Positions 7,665 through 14,923 of a stretch of DNA of 20,686 nt are shown one piece after another; positions within the stretch are counted from its first letter, which is position 1, and every line of letters starts with the position of its first letter. The notes below the pieces were generated by a model. The model was given only the letters and a program-made list of their open reading frames with translations. It searched no databases and was not told where the DNA came from. This DNA comes from Leyella stercorea (lineage in GTDB: Bacteria > Bacteroidota > Bacteroidia > Bacteroidales > Bacteroidaceae). A program made the position numbers and the translations under genes. Where the stretch lies: NCBI RefSeq assembly GCF_019052365.1, contig NZ_JAHQUY010000053.1, positions 1 to 20,686 of the forward strand, written 5' to 3'.

Positions 7665-7766
7665 AAAGTCATCGTCACCCGAACGCGATCCGATCGGATT
7701 CCGAACGCAGCCCGATCAGATTCCGTTCGCCGTCCGATCGGATCGCGTTCGGGTGACAATGACTTT
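7665..7766. repeat. Long palindromic element with 22-nt sub-repeats
   Basis: The outer arms (about 7665-7698 and 7734-7766) are inverted repeats with a single mismatch over roughly 34 bases: they begin AAAGTCAT, continue through GTCACCCGAACGCGATC, and reach CCGATCGGA. Inside, CGAACG and CGTTCG pair again. The sequence also reads as imperfect 22-nt tandem units starting CCGAACGC, CCGAACGC and CCGTTCGC. It lies 3' of hmuR and upstream of the yhcH promoter, so it could terminate the heme operon; it could equally be a MITE-like mobile element. No target duplication is evident. Confidence 0.85.
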
Positions 7767-7832
7767 TCGTAGCGTTTTACGCAACAGTTCTTTAGTTTTT
7801 ACCAATCACTTCTTAAACTTCCGAGAAAATTA

Positions 7833-9821
7833 TCAGAACAACTTATCGACGTCTATTGACACTCCTACCTGGAACGTGATGCCGTCTGTGAGCGGCGCAT
7901 TGAGATAGTAGAACTTCGGGCGATAGTTGAGCAGGTTGTCGAGAGCTGTGGTTATGCTCACCGCCTTGCCCACACGCTGCGTGAGCGAGAGTTTCCACGT
8001 GGTGTAGGCAGGATATTCCACCTTCACCGTGCCCTCGGACACGTCGTAGTAGTTCTTGAACTCTACGTTCTCCGTGCCCGAAAGCAGGCGTCCGTTGAGC
8101 GAAACGTAAATGCCGTAGCGCTTTGTGAACTGATGGTCGTAGTCGACGTTGGCGTTCAGAGAGTGCGCACGTGCCGGTATGTACTGGTTGTTAATGGTGT
8201 TGCCGTCCTTGTCTTTCGGCAGGCGCTCTTTGGTGTGAGCGTAGCTGAGTCGCGCCGAAATGCCGTTCTGCCAGCGTGCCTGCATGCTAACGTCTGCGCC
8301 GAACACTCTGTAGTTGGCGAGATTGGTATAGGGCAGATAGGGCAGCTTGTCTTCTATCGACTTGAAATAGGGCGCCGATGTAGAGATCTTGTTGCTCACA
8401 TTGTTGTAGAACGCCGACACGGCAAGGCTGCAGTTGGCGCGTGAATACTCGGCAGAGAGCGTGAAGTTGTGGCTCTTTTCGGCTTTCAGATGCTCGTTGC
8501 CCTCGATAATCCAGATGCCAGCCATGTCGAAGTTGTAGTAGCGCTCCTTCAGCGAGGGCGCACGGAAGCCCATTCCGTAGCCTGCACGCAGCACGAGGCG
8601 GCGGTTGGGCTTATAGCGGAGGTTTAGCTTCGGCGTGAACTGCGAGTTCTGACGGTCGGAGAAATAGTCGTAGCGCACGGCTGCAACGGCCTCGAGCTTG
8701 TCGGTGATGTTCCAGTCGTACTGCGCGAACACGTCGTAGCAGTCCTGCTCGCGCGCATCACCGGCGAGATAGGTGTTAAAGAGATAGTCGTGCATGTAGT
8801 CGGCACCTGCTGTGAGCGTTGCCGTCTCGCCGAACGCGTGGCTGTAGAGCAGTCGGAACGTGTTCTGCACGTTGCTGTAGTCGCGGATGTCGAGGTGGCG
8901 CAGCTGCTGGTAGTCAGACTTGTCGTACTGGTCGAAGGAGTAGTTCGCCTGCAGGTTGTCGTCTTTCGTTATAAGCCAGTCGAGACGCAGTCCGCCGGAG
9001 AAGTCGCGATAGCGTTCGGGCAGGTTCACGGTGCGCGTCGTCTCGCGAAAGAAGTAGCCGGCGCGTGCTCCGACGCTCAGTCGGTCGGAGGGTCGCCACG
9101 TCAGCTTGTCCTTGAAGTCGACGGTGCGCTCGCCGTAGATGGTCGAAATAACGCGCGTCACGGGGTTGGGGGCGCTCGTCACGTTGTAGTTGTCCTTGTT
9201 GTGATAGTTGGCAGAGAACGCATTGCTCCAATGCTTCGAGCGGAGTGTGAACATGCCGCCGTAGCGCTGGTCGTTGTGCTTGGCGTAGCGTCCGTTCAGG
9301 TTGAGCGACCACGGTCGTGTGGCGTCCTTAGTGATGATGTTCACCACGCCGCCCGTTGCACTGCTGCCGTACAACGCCGACGATGCGCCCTTCACTATCT
9401 CTATGCGCTCCACGCCCGACACAAGCAGTCGGGAGAAGTCGACGTCGTCCATCGACTCGCCTGCGAGACGCTCGCCGTCTACGAGAAAGAGGATGCCCTG
9501 TCCGCCGAATCCGGCGAAGTTGAGGTGGGTCTGCTGATTCATCGAGTAGGAAAACTCTACGCCGGGCAACTCCTGCTGCAGCAGATCCTGCACGTTTGTG
9601 GCATCGGTGCGGGCTATGTCGCGCGACGAGATGACGCGTGTCTGTATCGGCGTGTCCTTCAGAAACTTCGGCGTGCGTGTGCCCGTCACCACCACTTCCT
9701 CCAGTTCGTAATGGCGGAAGATGGAGTCGAGCTGCACATCGTCAAGTTCTGGGTCTGCCTGTGCCATCGCCGCCTGCGCGGTTGCGAGAAGAGCGAGCGG
9801 AAGTATTATGTTTTTTATCAT
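7833..9821 (-). CDS. hmuR: HmuR-like TonB-dependent heme receptor
   Basis: Outer-membrane TonB-dependent receptor, 662 residues, assigned to heme uptake because it directly follows an HmuY gene (5-base gap). Signal peptide MIKNIILPLALLATAQAAMA, cleavage near residue 20. TonB-box region EEVVVTGTRTPK at 41-52. Plug domain about 53-165 with TNVQDLLQQELPGVEF, FLVDGERLAG, VERIEIVKGASSALYGSSATGGVVNIITK. Barrel to the C-terminus, ending in Phe (DVDKLF). Unlike the receptor at the window start it has no carboxypeptidase-like N-domain; it is the compact BtuB/CirA/HmuR architecture. Last gene of the minus-strand cluster, followed by a long palindromic element. The family is certain; heme as ligand rests on context. 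Confidence 0.88.
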   Translation of the reverse strand: MIKNIILPLALLATAQAAMAQADPELDDVQLDSIFRHYELEEVVVTGTRTPKFLKDTPIQTRVISSRDIARTDATNVQDLLQQELPGVEFSYSMNQQTHLNFAGFGGQGILFLVDGERLAGESMDDVDFSRLLVSGVERIEIVKGASSALYGSSATGGVVNIITKDATRPWSLNLNGRYAKHNDQRYGGMFTLRSKHWSNAFSANYHNKDNYNVTSAPNPVTRVISTIYGERTVDFKDKLTWRPSDRLSVGARAGYFFRETTRTVNLPERYRDFSGGLRLDWLITKDDNLQANYSFDQYDKSDYQQLRHLDIRDYSNVQNTFRLLYSHAFGETATLTAGADYMHDYLFNTYLAGDAREQDCYDVFAQYDWNITDKLEAVAAVRYDYFSDRQNSQFTPKLNLRYKPNRRLVLRAGYGMGFRAPSLKERYYNFDMAGIWIIEGNEHLKAEKSHNFTLSAEYSRANCSLAVSAFYNNVSNKISTSAPYFKSIEDKLPYLPYTNLANYRVFGADVSMQARWQNGISARLSYAHTKERLPKDKDGNTINNQYIPARAHSLNANVDYDHQFTKRYGIYVSLNGRLLSGTENVEFKNYYDVSEGTVKVEYPAYTTWKLSLTQRVGKAVSITTALDNLLNYRPKFYYLNAPLTDGITFQVGVSIDVDKLF

Positions 9822-9826
9822 TGTTC

Positions 9827-10609
9827 TTAATACGGATACTTGTAATTAATGGTCAAGAAACACTTCTTGCCTTCGGGCGAGACGAAGTTGGCGAGCTGCA
9901 GCGCGGCGTAAGTGCCGTCGGCGAGTCGCAGGATGAAGACATGCTTGTTGAGGATGTAGTCGGGCGGCACGTTGAACTTGAACTCAAGCCACGACGAGAG
10001 CACCTTGTTGACATCGATGCCCTGCGACGGCACAAGACTGAGCAGCATCTGTTCCTGACTGCTCCACACTTCGTTCTCGCTCCACTCGTCGGCTGCGAAC
10101 TCCTTGTTTGCGAATTCGGTGCTCGAGGCGGGCAGCTGGTCGAAGGATGTGTATTGCGTCTCGTAGACAGCGCCGCCGTTCGTGCGCACATTGTTGCGAT
10201 GAACGGCGAAGCTCCACTCCTCGGGGTCTTGCTGCGCGTCGGTCTTGGTGAGCTCACGGAACTCGTTGTTCTGTATGCCTGCGCCCCAAACGTCGAACCA
10301 GTACATATACTGGCCCGAACGACCGTCCCACTCGCTGCCTTCGCTGAGCGCAAACGGGATAGGACGCTTATCGAACTCGGTCTGAGCCTTAAGCAGAGCG
10401 TCCTCGTCGCCGGCTTCAGCAAGGCGCTGCAGGCGTGGAAGAGAGACATAATACCAGTCGGTCCAGCTCGTTGCGTCGATAACAAGCTGCCCTTTCGCCG
10501 GCACAACCGGCTTCGGCTGGTCGTATATATCATCAAAAATGCCGTTGCAGGCTGTGAGCAGGTGTATGCTCACAGTTGCAACAGCAAGTAAAATGGCTTT
10601 TTTAATCAT
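9827..10609 (-). CDS. hmuY: HmuY-family heme-binding lipoprotein
   Basis: 260 residues. HmuY-type hemophores sit on the cell surface, capture heme from host proteins and pass it to HmuR. Lipobox LLTAC with Cys21, then FDDIYD, an acidic stretch after the lipidated Cys that fits surface export. Family core AVHRNNVRTNGG at 135-146 and the C-terminal strands HVFILRLADGTYAALQLANF and KKCFLTINYKYPY. The His in AVHR is the obvious conserved candidate near the heme site, but I cannot assign axial ligands without a structure. Gaps of 4 bases from the upstream calycin-like gene and 5 to hmuR indicate one operon. Confidence 0.9.
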   Translation of the reverse strand: MIKKAILLAVATVSIHLLTACNGIFDDIYDQPKPVVPAKGQLVIDATSWTDWYYVSLPRLQRLAEAGDEDALLKAQTEFDKRPIPFALSEGSEWDGRSGQYMYWFDVWGAGIQNNEFRELTKTDAQQDPEEWSFAVHRNNVRTNGGAVYETQYTSFDQLPASSTEFANKEFAADEWSENEVWSSQEQMLLSLVPSQGIDVNKVLSSWLEFKFNVPPDYILNKHVFILRLADGTYAALQLANFVSPEGKKCFLTINYKYPY

Positions 10610-10613
10610 TATA

Positions 10614-11621
10614 CTATTTTCTCAAATACTTCTTACCGTTGACAATAACAATGCCCTTATAGTTGTTGTCCACACGCTGACCAGCGAGGTTGTATGTTCT
10701 TCCGTCTGCCGGAGCGGTAGCATTGGCGTTTACGCCCTCGATAGAGGTTGCAGGAGCGCTGAACACAGACACAATACCGAAAGGCATTGCGCCCATCTGG
10801 AAGGTGTTGACGATAGAGCTTACGTTGTTGCCTTCGTACTTCACGAGAATGTTGTTAGCCTTGCCTGCTGCGAACTCGTAGTCCTTGTCCATTGTTGTCT
10901 TGCCATCCTTAACGGCTGTGAAATGGAACATAAGTCCGTCGTTCTTATAGTCGCGGTAGTAGCCGCCCTGCTCCTCGTCGTAAACGAGTCCCTTCACGGT
11001 GTACGAACCGAGTGTGAGGTCGCCCATGATGGTATTCGCGAGCGTATAGCTCGGAACAGTAACGTCGAGCTTGTCTGTTTCGCCGACCTTGTATCGGCGC
11101 AGCTCGTATGTTACGTTGTCGTTGTTGTATGTGAACTGTCCGCCCACTGTAACAGTGATGGGGTTAGACACCGCCTTTAAGTAGTAGCCTTTCACGGTGT
11201 ATGTCATAGGGAACGGCATGCTGCCGTACTGGAACACAACAGTAAGCGAGAGCGAGTTGTCTGCCATGTTGTATGTGCCTGAAAGCGATGTGCCGGTGAT
11301 TTTCTTCTCGGCTCCGTTCACTGTCACCTTTGTGCTGAAGGTCTGGTCGGCAAACGTAACGACATGGTTCTCGCCCAACGTGAATTTAGCACCGCTGATG
11401 GTGAACGATGGTATTGTCTGCATACCCTTCATGGCAGGCAGAGTGATGTTGCCCGACTCCATGCCGTTCATCGCGAACAATATTGTGTCACTGGGGTTAT
11501 CGTTGCTCATTGTTGATACGCTCATGTTTGAAGCGCCTACAAACTTCATCGGTCCGTGCATTTGTGCCATGATTGTTGTTGCTGTGAGAACAGCGAACAA
11601 GAGAGTGAAAATTCTTTTCAT
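10614..11621 (-). CDS. Secreted calycin-like protein with type IX-like C-terminus
   Basis: 335 residues, signal peptide MKRIFTLLFAVLTATTIMA with cleavage before QMHG. Two beta-rich modules resembling the calycin-like (lipocalin-fold) domain common in Prevotella and Bacteroides: about residues 50-150 (SFTISGAKFTLGEN ... YTVKGYY) and about 185-295 (TVPSYTLANTIMGDLTLGSYTVKG ... FQMGAMPFGIVSVF). C-terminal tail DGRTYNLAGQRVDNNYKGIV plus NGKKYLRK is the Prevotella-style sorting tail (YNLxGQRV, GIVI, NGKK, basic end). Ends 4 bases before hmuY, so likely part of heme acquisition; a heme- or porphyrin-binding or surface-anchored helper role is inference. No -7 motif lies directly upstream, so it may depend on the promoter before the membrane-protein gene. 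Confidence 0.82.
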   Translation of the reverse strand: MKRIFTLLFAVLTATTIMAQMHGPMKFVGASNMSVSTMSNDNPSDTILFAMNGMESGNITLPAMKGMQTIPSFTISGAKFTLGENHVVTFADQTFSTKVTVNGAEKKITGTSLSGTYNMADNSLSLTVVFQYGSMPFPMTYTVKGYYLKAVSNPITVTVGGQFTYNNDNVTYELRRYKVGETDKLDVTVPSYTLANTIMGDLTLGSYTVKGLVYDEEQGGYYRDYKNDGLMFHFTAVKDGKTTMDKDYEFAAGKANNILVKYEGNNVSSIVNTFQMGAMPFGIVSVFSAPATSIEGVNANATAPADGRTYNLAGQRVDNNYKGIVIVNGKKYLRK

Positions 11622-11668
11622 AAAAAGAGTTGTGTTTTTATTGTTTATATTATTTGTTTATTGATGCA

Positions 11669-11892
11669 GCATAGGGGGGGGGTGCAGCAGTCTCTGCTGC
11701 ACCAGCCGAGCTGTTGGTGCAATTCTTGCTTGGTTGGTGCACCATAGGGGGTGCAGCAGTCTCTGCTGCACCAACCGAGCTGTTGGTACAATTCTTGCTT
11801 GGTTGGTGCACTTGAGACAAGTGCACCCCCTATGAGCTATTGGTGCAATTCTTGCTTGGTTGGTGCACTTGAGACAAGTGCACCCCCTATGG
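11669..11892. repeat. Tandem hairpin-repeat array within the heme cluster
   Basis: Four hairpins and three copies of a 28-nt core. Hairpins at 11681-11703 and 11750-11772 have stems GGTGCAGCAG/CTGCTGCACC with loop TCT. Those at 11805-11827 and 11862-11884 have stems GGTGCACTTG/CAAGTGCACC with loop AGA and point the other way. The core (11714-11741, 11783-11810, 11840-11867) begins TTGGTGCAATTCTTGC and ends GGTTGGTGCA, with its own small stem GCAA-TTC-TTGC. Each hairpin carries CATAGGGGG on the same side relative to its own orientation. The array resembles a BIME/REP-like mosaic. It runs into the 3' end of the upstream membrane-protein gene. It is not a CRISPR: spacers are not unique. Confidence 0.9.
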
Positions 11893-12808
11893 ACACTACG
11901 AAGAGGGCGAGCACGGCGCTCATCTCCACCACATGATGCAGCGGATCGACCCATATCTCCTTGAAGAGTCCGTTACGTGCGATAACCTCTACGAAGGTCC
12001 AGAACACGATGACCGTAGCGTAAGCCATGCGCAGATTGCGTCCCCACGACTTGATGTAGAGCTGCTTCTTGAACATCAGCACCGAACCGACGAGACAGAC
12101 GGCAGCAACGGCGTAGGTCACGGGGTGATGGTCGCCGAGGAATACGGGGTCGTAGCAGAACATGAGCAGCATGTAGAGGCCCCACATCATGATGTTCCAC
12201 TCCATGAACATCACTATACTCGGATGATACGCCATAGGTCGCAGCTCCACCTTCTCGTTTATTCCGCAATGTCTCTGTACCCAGCGGATGAACAGACAGC
12301 CGGTGCGGGTGCAGAAGGTGTACATCACTACGAACATCATCCACATGCCGAACGTGGCGGGCATGATGAGATATTCTGGACGCGAGCCGCGCAGCTCTTT
12401 AAGTTCGGCACGCGAGAAATCTTCGAGCGGTGTGCCGTTGATTGTGAAAGTATGGTTGACACCAACGCCGTTGACGTATTCCGTGACAGTCTGCACAACG
12501 CCGTTGCCTATAAGATCGCAATGTACACCGAAGCGCTGAGCGAAGTAAGCGAACAGAAACTCCACCCAACCGGTCCAGAAGAGCAAGGCTCCGGTGAGTC
12601 CGAAGCAGGTCTGGCGTGTGTCGCCCTTCACGAACACACCGGCTATGGTGATCACAAGTCCTACAAAACCCATCAGAAACGCCGAATAGTGAAGCGTTGT
12701 CGGCTCGAGGAAGTGCTCCATCAGAATCATCAGTGCATGTCCTAACGGCATCATAAGAAGTACGATAAGCAATGACCCTACGGTCTTACCAAGATATTTC
12801 TTTTTCAT
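11837..12808 (-). CDS. Polytopic membrane protein of the heme cluster
   Basis: 323 residues, not a family I can name. Hydrophobic segments near residues 10-31, 42-62, 70-90, 150-170, 203-222, 230-247, 258-276 and 293-310 suggest seven or eight inner-membrane helices, with a soluble loop around 105-145 (TEYVNGVGVNHTFTINGTPLE). Scattered His residues in or near helices (for example MPLGHALM, DHHPVT, PLHHVVEM) could bind heme or metal, but this is speculation. First gene of the minus-strand cluster and preceded by a -7 element at 12839-12846. The last 17 residues, IGGALVSSAPTKQELHQ, are encoded by the hairpin-repeat array, so the natural C-terminus has probably been replaced. Position ahead of calycin-hmuY-hmuR suggests a link to heme handling; the 215-base gap leaves this open. 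Confidence 0.75.
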   Translation of the reverse strand: MKKKYLGKTVGSLLIVLLMMPLGHALMILMEHFLEPTTLHYSAFLMGFVGLVITIAGVFVKGDTRQTCFGLTGALLFWTGWVEFLFAYFAQRFGVHCDLIGNGVVQTVTEYVNGVGVNHTFTINGTPLEDFSRAELKELRGSRPEYLIMPATFGMWMMFVVMYTFCTRTGCLFIRWVQRHCGINEKVELRPMAYHPSIVMFMEWNIMMWGLYMLLMFCYDPVFLGDHHPVTYAVAAVCLVGSVLMFKKQLYIKSWGRNLRMAYATVIVFWTFVEVIARNGLFKEIWVDPLHHVVEMSAVLALFVVSIGGALVSSAPTKQELHQ

Positions 12809-12838
12809 TGTCGTTGAGTATTATTTCTTTTACGGTTG

Positions 12839-12846
12839 CAAAATTA
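12839..12846 (-). promoter_or_regulatory. Bacteroidetes -7 element for the heme-cluster membrane gene
   Basis: Minus strand reads TAATTTTG. A TTTC at a 19-base spacing is a weak -33. It overlaps one arm of a 13-base inverted repeat (12843-12855 with 12884-12896). Confidence 0.6.
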
Positions 12847-12896
12847 GGCATAATCGGCGAATTATGAAATACCTACTTATAATGATTTTGCCTAAT
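12843..12896. promoter_or_regulatory. Inverted repeat at the divergent promoter region, possible operator
   Basis: ATTAGGCATAATC (12843-12855) is complementary to GATTTTGCCTAAT (12884-12896) with one mismatch. One arm overlaps the -7 element of the heme-cluster gene. An operator for a dimeric regulator is possible; nothing identifies the protein. Confidence 0.35.
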
Positions 12897-12954
12897 AGAC
12901 AATAAAATACGTAAAAAACGCCGCCAGAGAGCAAATAGTTTTGATGATTTTCTA

Positions 12955-12962
12955 TAACTTTG
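12955..12962 (+). promoter_or_regulatory. Bacteroidetes -7 element for ddh
   Basis: TAACTTTG matches TAnnTTTG. The start codon is 75 bases further, so the transcript has a leader containing a hairpin (12979-13015). A TTTG lies at 12940-12943, closer than the usual -33 spacing. Confidence 0.55.
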
Positions 12963-12978
12963 CACCCATTAGTAACAG

Positions 12979-13015
12979 ATGTCTCGCTATCTGCGGCTTT
13001 ATCCGTGCGAGACAT
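12979..13015 (+). promoter_or_regulatory. Leader hairpin of ddh
   Basis: ATGTCTCGC (12979-12987) pairs perfectly with GCGAGACAT (13007-13015) around a 19-base loop that can form an inner CGG/CCG pair. It lies between the predicted promoter and the ddh start, 22 bases before the ATG, and has no U-run, so it is not a simple terminator. Much smaller than a lysine riboswitch. Confidence 0.6.
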
Positions 13016-13037
13016 TCCATATAATTTTTATATTAAA

Positions 13038-13946
13038 ATGAAAGACATGAAAAAGATTAGAGCAGCCGTAGTGGGATACGGCAACATCGGACATTATGCG
13101 ATTCAGGCGCTTGAGGCTTCCGACGACTTTGAGATTGCTGGTGTAGTGCGCCGTCACGGTGCGGAGAACAAGCCTGCCGAACTGGCTCAGTACGAGGTAG
13201 TGAAGGACATTCGCGAACTGAAGGACGTGGACGTAGCTATCCTTGCTACTCCGACACGCTCGTGCGAGGAGTACGCAAAGCAGATTGCTGCACTCGGCAT
13301 CAACACCGTAGACAGCTTCGATATACACACTTCTATCGTCGACTACCGCCGCACTCTCTCTGAGGTGTGCAAGAAGAACGGCACGGTGAGCGTAATCGCT
13401 GCCGGTTGGGACCCGGGTTCCGACTCTATCGTGCGCACTCTGATGCAGAGCCTCGCACCGAAGGGACTCAGCTACACCAACTTCGGACCGGGCATGTCGA
13501 TGGGTCACAGCGTATGCGTGCGCTCTAAGGAGGGCGTGAAGGACGCGCTGTCTATGACTATACCGAAGGGCGAAGGACTGCACCGCCGCATGGTTTACGT
13601 AGAACTCGAGGAGGGTGCAAAGCTCGAAGACGTTACGGCAGCTATCAAGGCAGACCCATACTTCTCTAATGACGAGACTCACGTGTTCGCCGTACCGTCG
13701 GTTGATGCCGTGCGCGATATGGGTCACGGCGTACATCTCACTCGCAAGGGCGTGAGCGGCAAGACTCAGAACCAGCGCATGGAGTTCACCATGAGCATCA
13801 ACAACCCTGCACTCACCGGTCAGGTGCTCGTCAACGTGGCTCGCGCTACAATGCGCCAGCAGCCGGGCTGCTACACAATGGTTGAAATTCCAGTTATCGA
13901 CATGCTCGCCGGCGATCGTGAGGAACTTATAGCTCACCTCGTATAG
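13038..13946 (+). CDS. ddh: meso-Diaminopimelate dehydrogenase
   Basis: Converts L-tetrahydrodipicolinate, ammonia and NADPH directly to meso-diaminopimelate, the one-step branch to lysine and peptidoglycan precursors, in the cytoplasm. 302 residues, close to other Bacteroidetes Ddh proteins. Seen: N-terminal Rossmann motif VVGYGNIGHYA (12-22), VVRRHG, ILATPTRSCEEYA, DSFDIH, and the diagnostic GWDPGSDSIVRTLM followed by TNFGPGMSMGHSV; C-terminal TGQVLVNVARATMRQQPG. Starts are possible at 13038 (MKDMKK) or 13047 (MKK); I use the first, and a longer frame from a TTG at 12960 overlaps the promoter and leader hairpin. A drug/metabolite-type transporter gene follows after 5 bases and is probably cotranscribed. 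Confidence 0.95.
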   Translation: MKDMKKIRAAVVGYGNIGHYAIQALEASDDFEIAGVVRRHGAENKPAELAQYEVVKDIRELKDVDVAILATPTRSCEEYAKQIAALGINTVDSFDIHTSIVDYRRTLSEVCKKNGTVSVIAAGWDPGSDSIVRTLMQSLAPKGLSYTNFGPGMSMGHSVCVRSKEGVKDALSMTIPKGEGLHRRMVYVELEEGAKLEDVTAAIKADPYFSNDETHVFAVPSVDAVRDMGHGVHLTRKGVSGKTQNQRMEFTMSINNPALTGQVLVNVARATMRQQPGCYTMVEIPVIDMLAGDREELIAHLV

Positions 13947-13951
13947 ACGCG

Positions 13952-14869
13952 ATGCAGAACAAACGCGTACTGATTGCCCACCTCGCCATTCTCTCCGCCT
14001 GCGTCATTTGGGGCCTCATGGCTCCTATCGGCAAGGACGCGATGCTGAACGGGGTGGACAATCTGAATATGGTATACCTGCGCGCCTTGGGAGGAGCGGT
14101 GTTCTTCTGGATAACATCGCTCTTCACCAAGCACGAGCATGTGCCGCTTAAGGACATCTTCGTGCTCTGCGGAGCCGGCGTGTTCGGTCTCGTCTGCAAC
14201 CAGTGTTGCTTCACCATCGGTCTGAGCATCACCACTCCGTCTAACGCCGCCATCGTAACCACTTCGCTGCCTATCTTCGCAATGATATTCGCAGCGCTTA
14301 TCCTGAAAGAACCTATCACGGGGCGCAAGGCGCTGGGCGTGGGCGTAGGTTGCTCGGGCGCCGTCATACTGATTGCCAGCACTGCCGTTGCCAACGACTC
14401 GCGCATCGGCGACATACGCGGCGACTTGCTGTGCGTGGCTGCGCAGATGTCGTTCGCGCTCTATCTCTCGCTCTACCGCGACATACTGAAACGTTACAGT
14501 CCGATAACCATGAGCAAGTGGATGTTCACGTGGGCTACGCTGCTGCTCACGCCGTTCCTCGGCTCGCACGCCGCGTCTACCGACTGGCAGGCTGTCAGCC
14601 TCAAGACATGGCTCGAAACGGGTTTCGTGGTGTTCTTCGGCACCTACATAGCCTACCTTTGCATGCAGACAGCGCAACGCACGCTGCGCCCCACCGTGGT
14701 GAGCATCTACAACTATATGCAGCCCGTGGTGGCGGTATCGGTGAGCATCGCCTGCGGCATGTGCCTCTTCACGTGGAAGCAAGCCGTGGCTGTAGTGCTC
14801 GTCTTCAGCGGAGTGTGGCTCGTAATAAAGTCGAAGTCGCGAAAGGATATGGAGTTGAAGCAAAGCTAA
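13952..14869 (+). CDS. EamA/DMT-superfamily transporter
   Basis: 305-residue inner-membrane protein with about ten hydrophobic segments arranged as two EamA repeats: repeat one about residues 8-135 (LSACVIWGLMAPIGKDAM ... LPIFAMIFAALILKEPI, the typical helix-end EP motif) and repeat two about 150-290 (LCVAAQMSFALYLSL ... VSIYNYMQPVVAVSVSIACG). Members export or import amino acids, nucleotides or other metabolites; the substrate cannot be inferred. It starts 5 bases after ddh, so it shares the transcript, which makes a lysine/DAP-related or other amino-acid substrate conceivable but not shown. A weak hairpin (GCCTG/CAGGC, 14874-14889) follows without a U-run. Confidence 0.92.
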   Translation: MQNKRVLIAHLAILSACVIWGLMAPIGKDAMLNGVDNLNMVYLRALGGAVFFWITSLFTKHEHVPLKDIFVLCGAGVFGLVCNQCCFTIGLSITTPSNAAIVTTSLPIFAMIFAALILKEPITGRKALGVGVGCSGAVILIASTAVANDSRIGDIRGDLLCVAAQMSFALYLSLYRDILKRYSPITMSKWMFTWATLLLTPFLGSHAASTDWQAVSLKTWLETGFVVFFGTYIAYLCMQTAQRTLRPTVVSIYNYMQPVVAVSVSIACGMCLFTWKQAVAVVLVFSGVWLVIKSKSRKDMELKQS

Positions 14870-14923
14870 AGTAGCCTGCATCGACAGGCACGTACATTAA
14901 CTGATACTGAAACAAAAACATAT

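Noticed and set aside
11669..11892. CRISPR array
   Set aside because: Sequences between repeats are not unique spacers, repeats are in both orientations, and there are no cas genes.
11658..11954. Minus-strand frame encoding a repeated peptide (CTNQARI, RLVQQRLLHP)
   Set aside because: The peptide repeat is only the translation of the hairpin-repeat array; no signal, start context or family supports it.
12960..13037. Longer start for ddh at a TTG
   Set aside because: It overlaps the promoter and leader hairpin and adds residues not found in the family before the Rossmann motif.
12963..13037. Lysine riboswitch ahead of ddh
   Set aside because: The leader of about 70 bases is far shorter than the known lysine riboswitch and lacks its multi-helix layout.
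14874..14889. Terminator after the EamA transporter gene
   Set aside because: A five-base stem (GCCTG/CAGGC) without a U-run is too weak to call.
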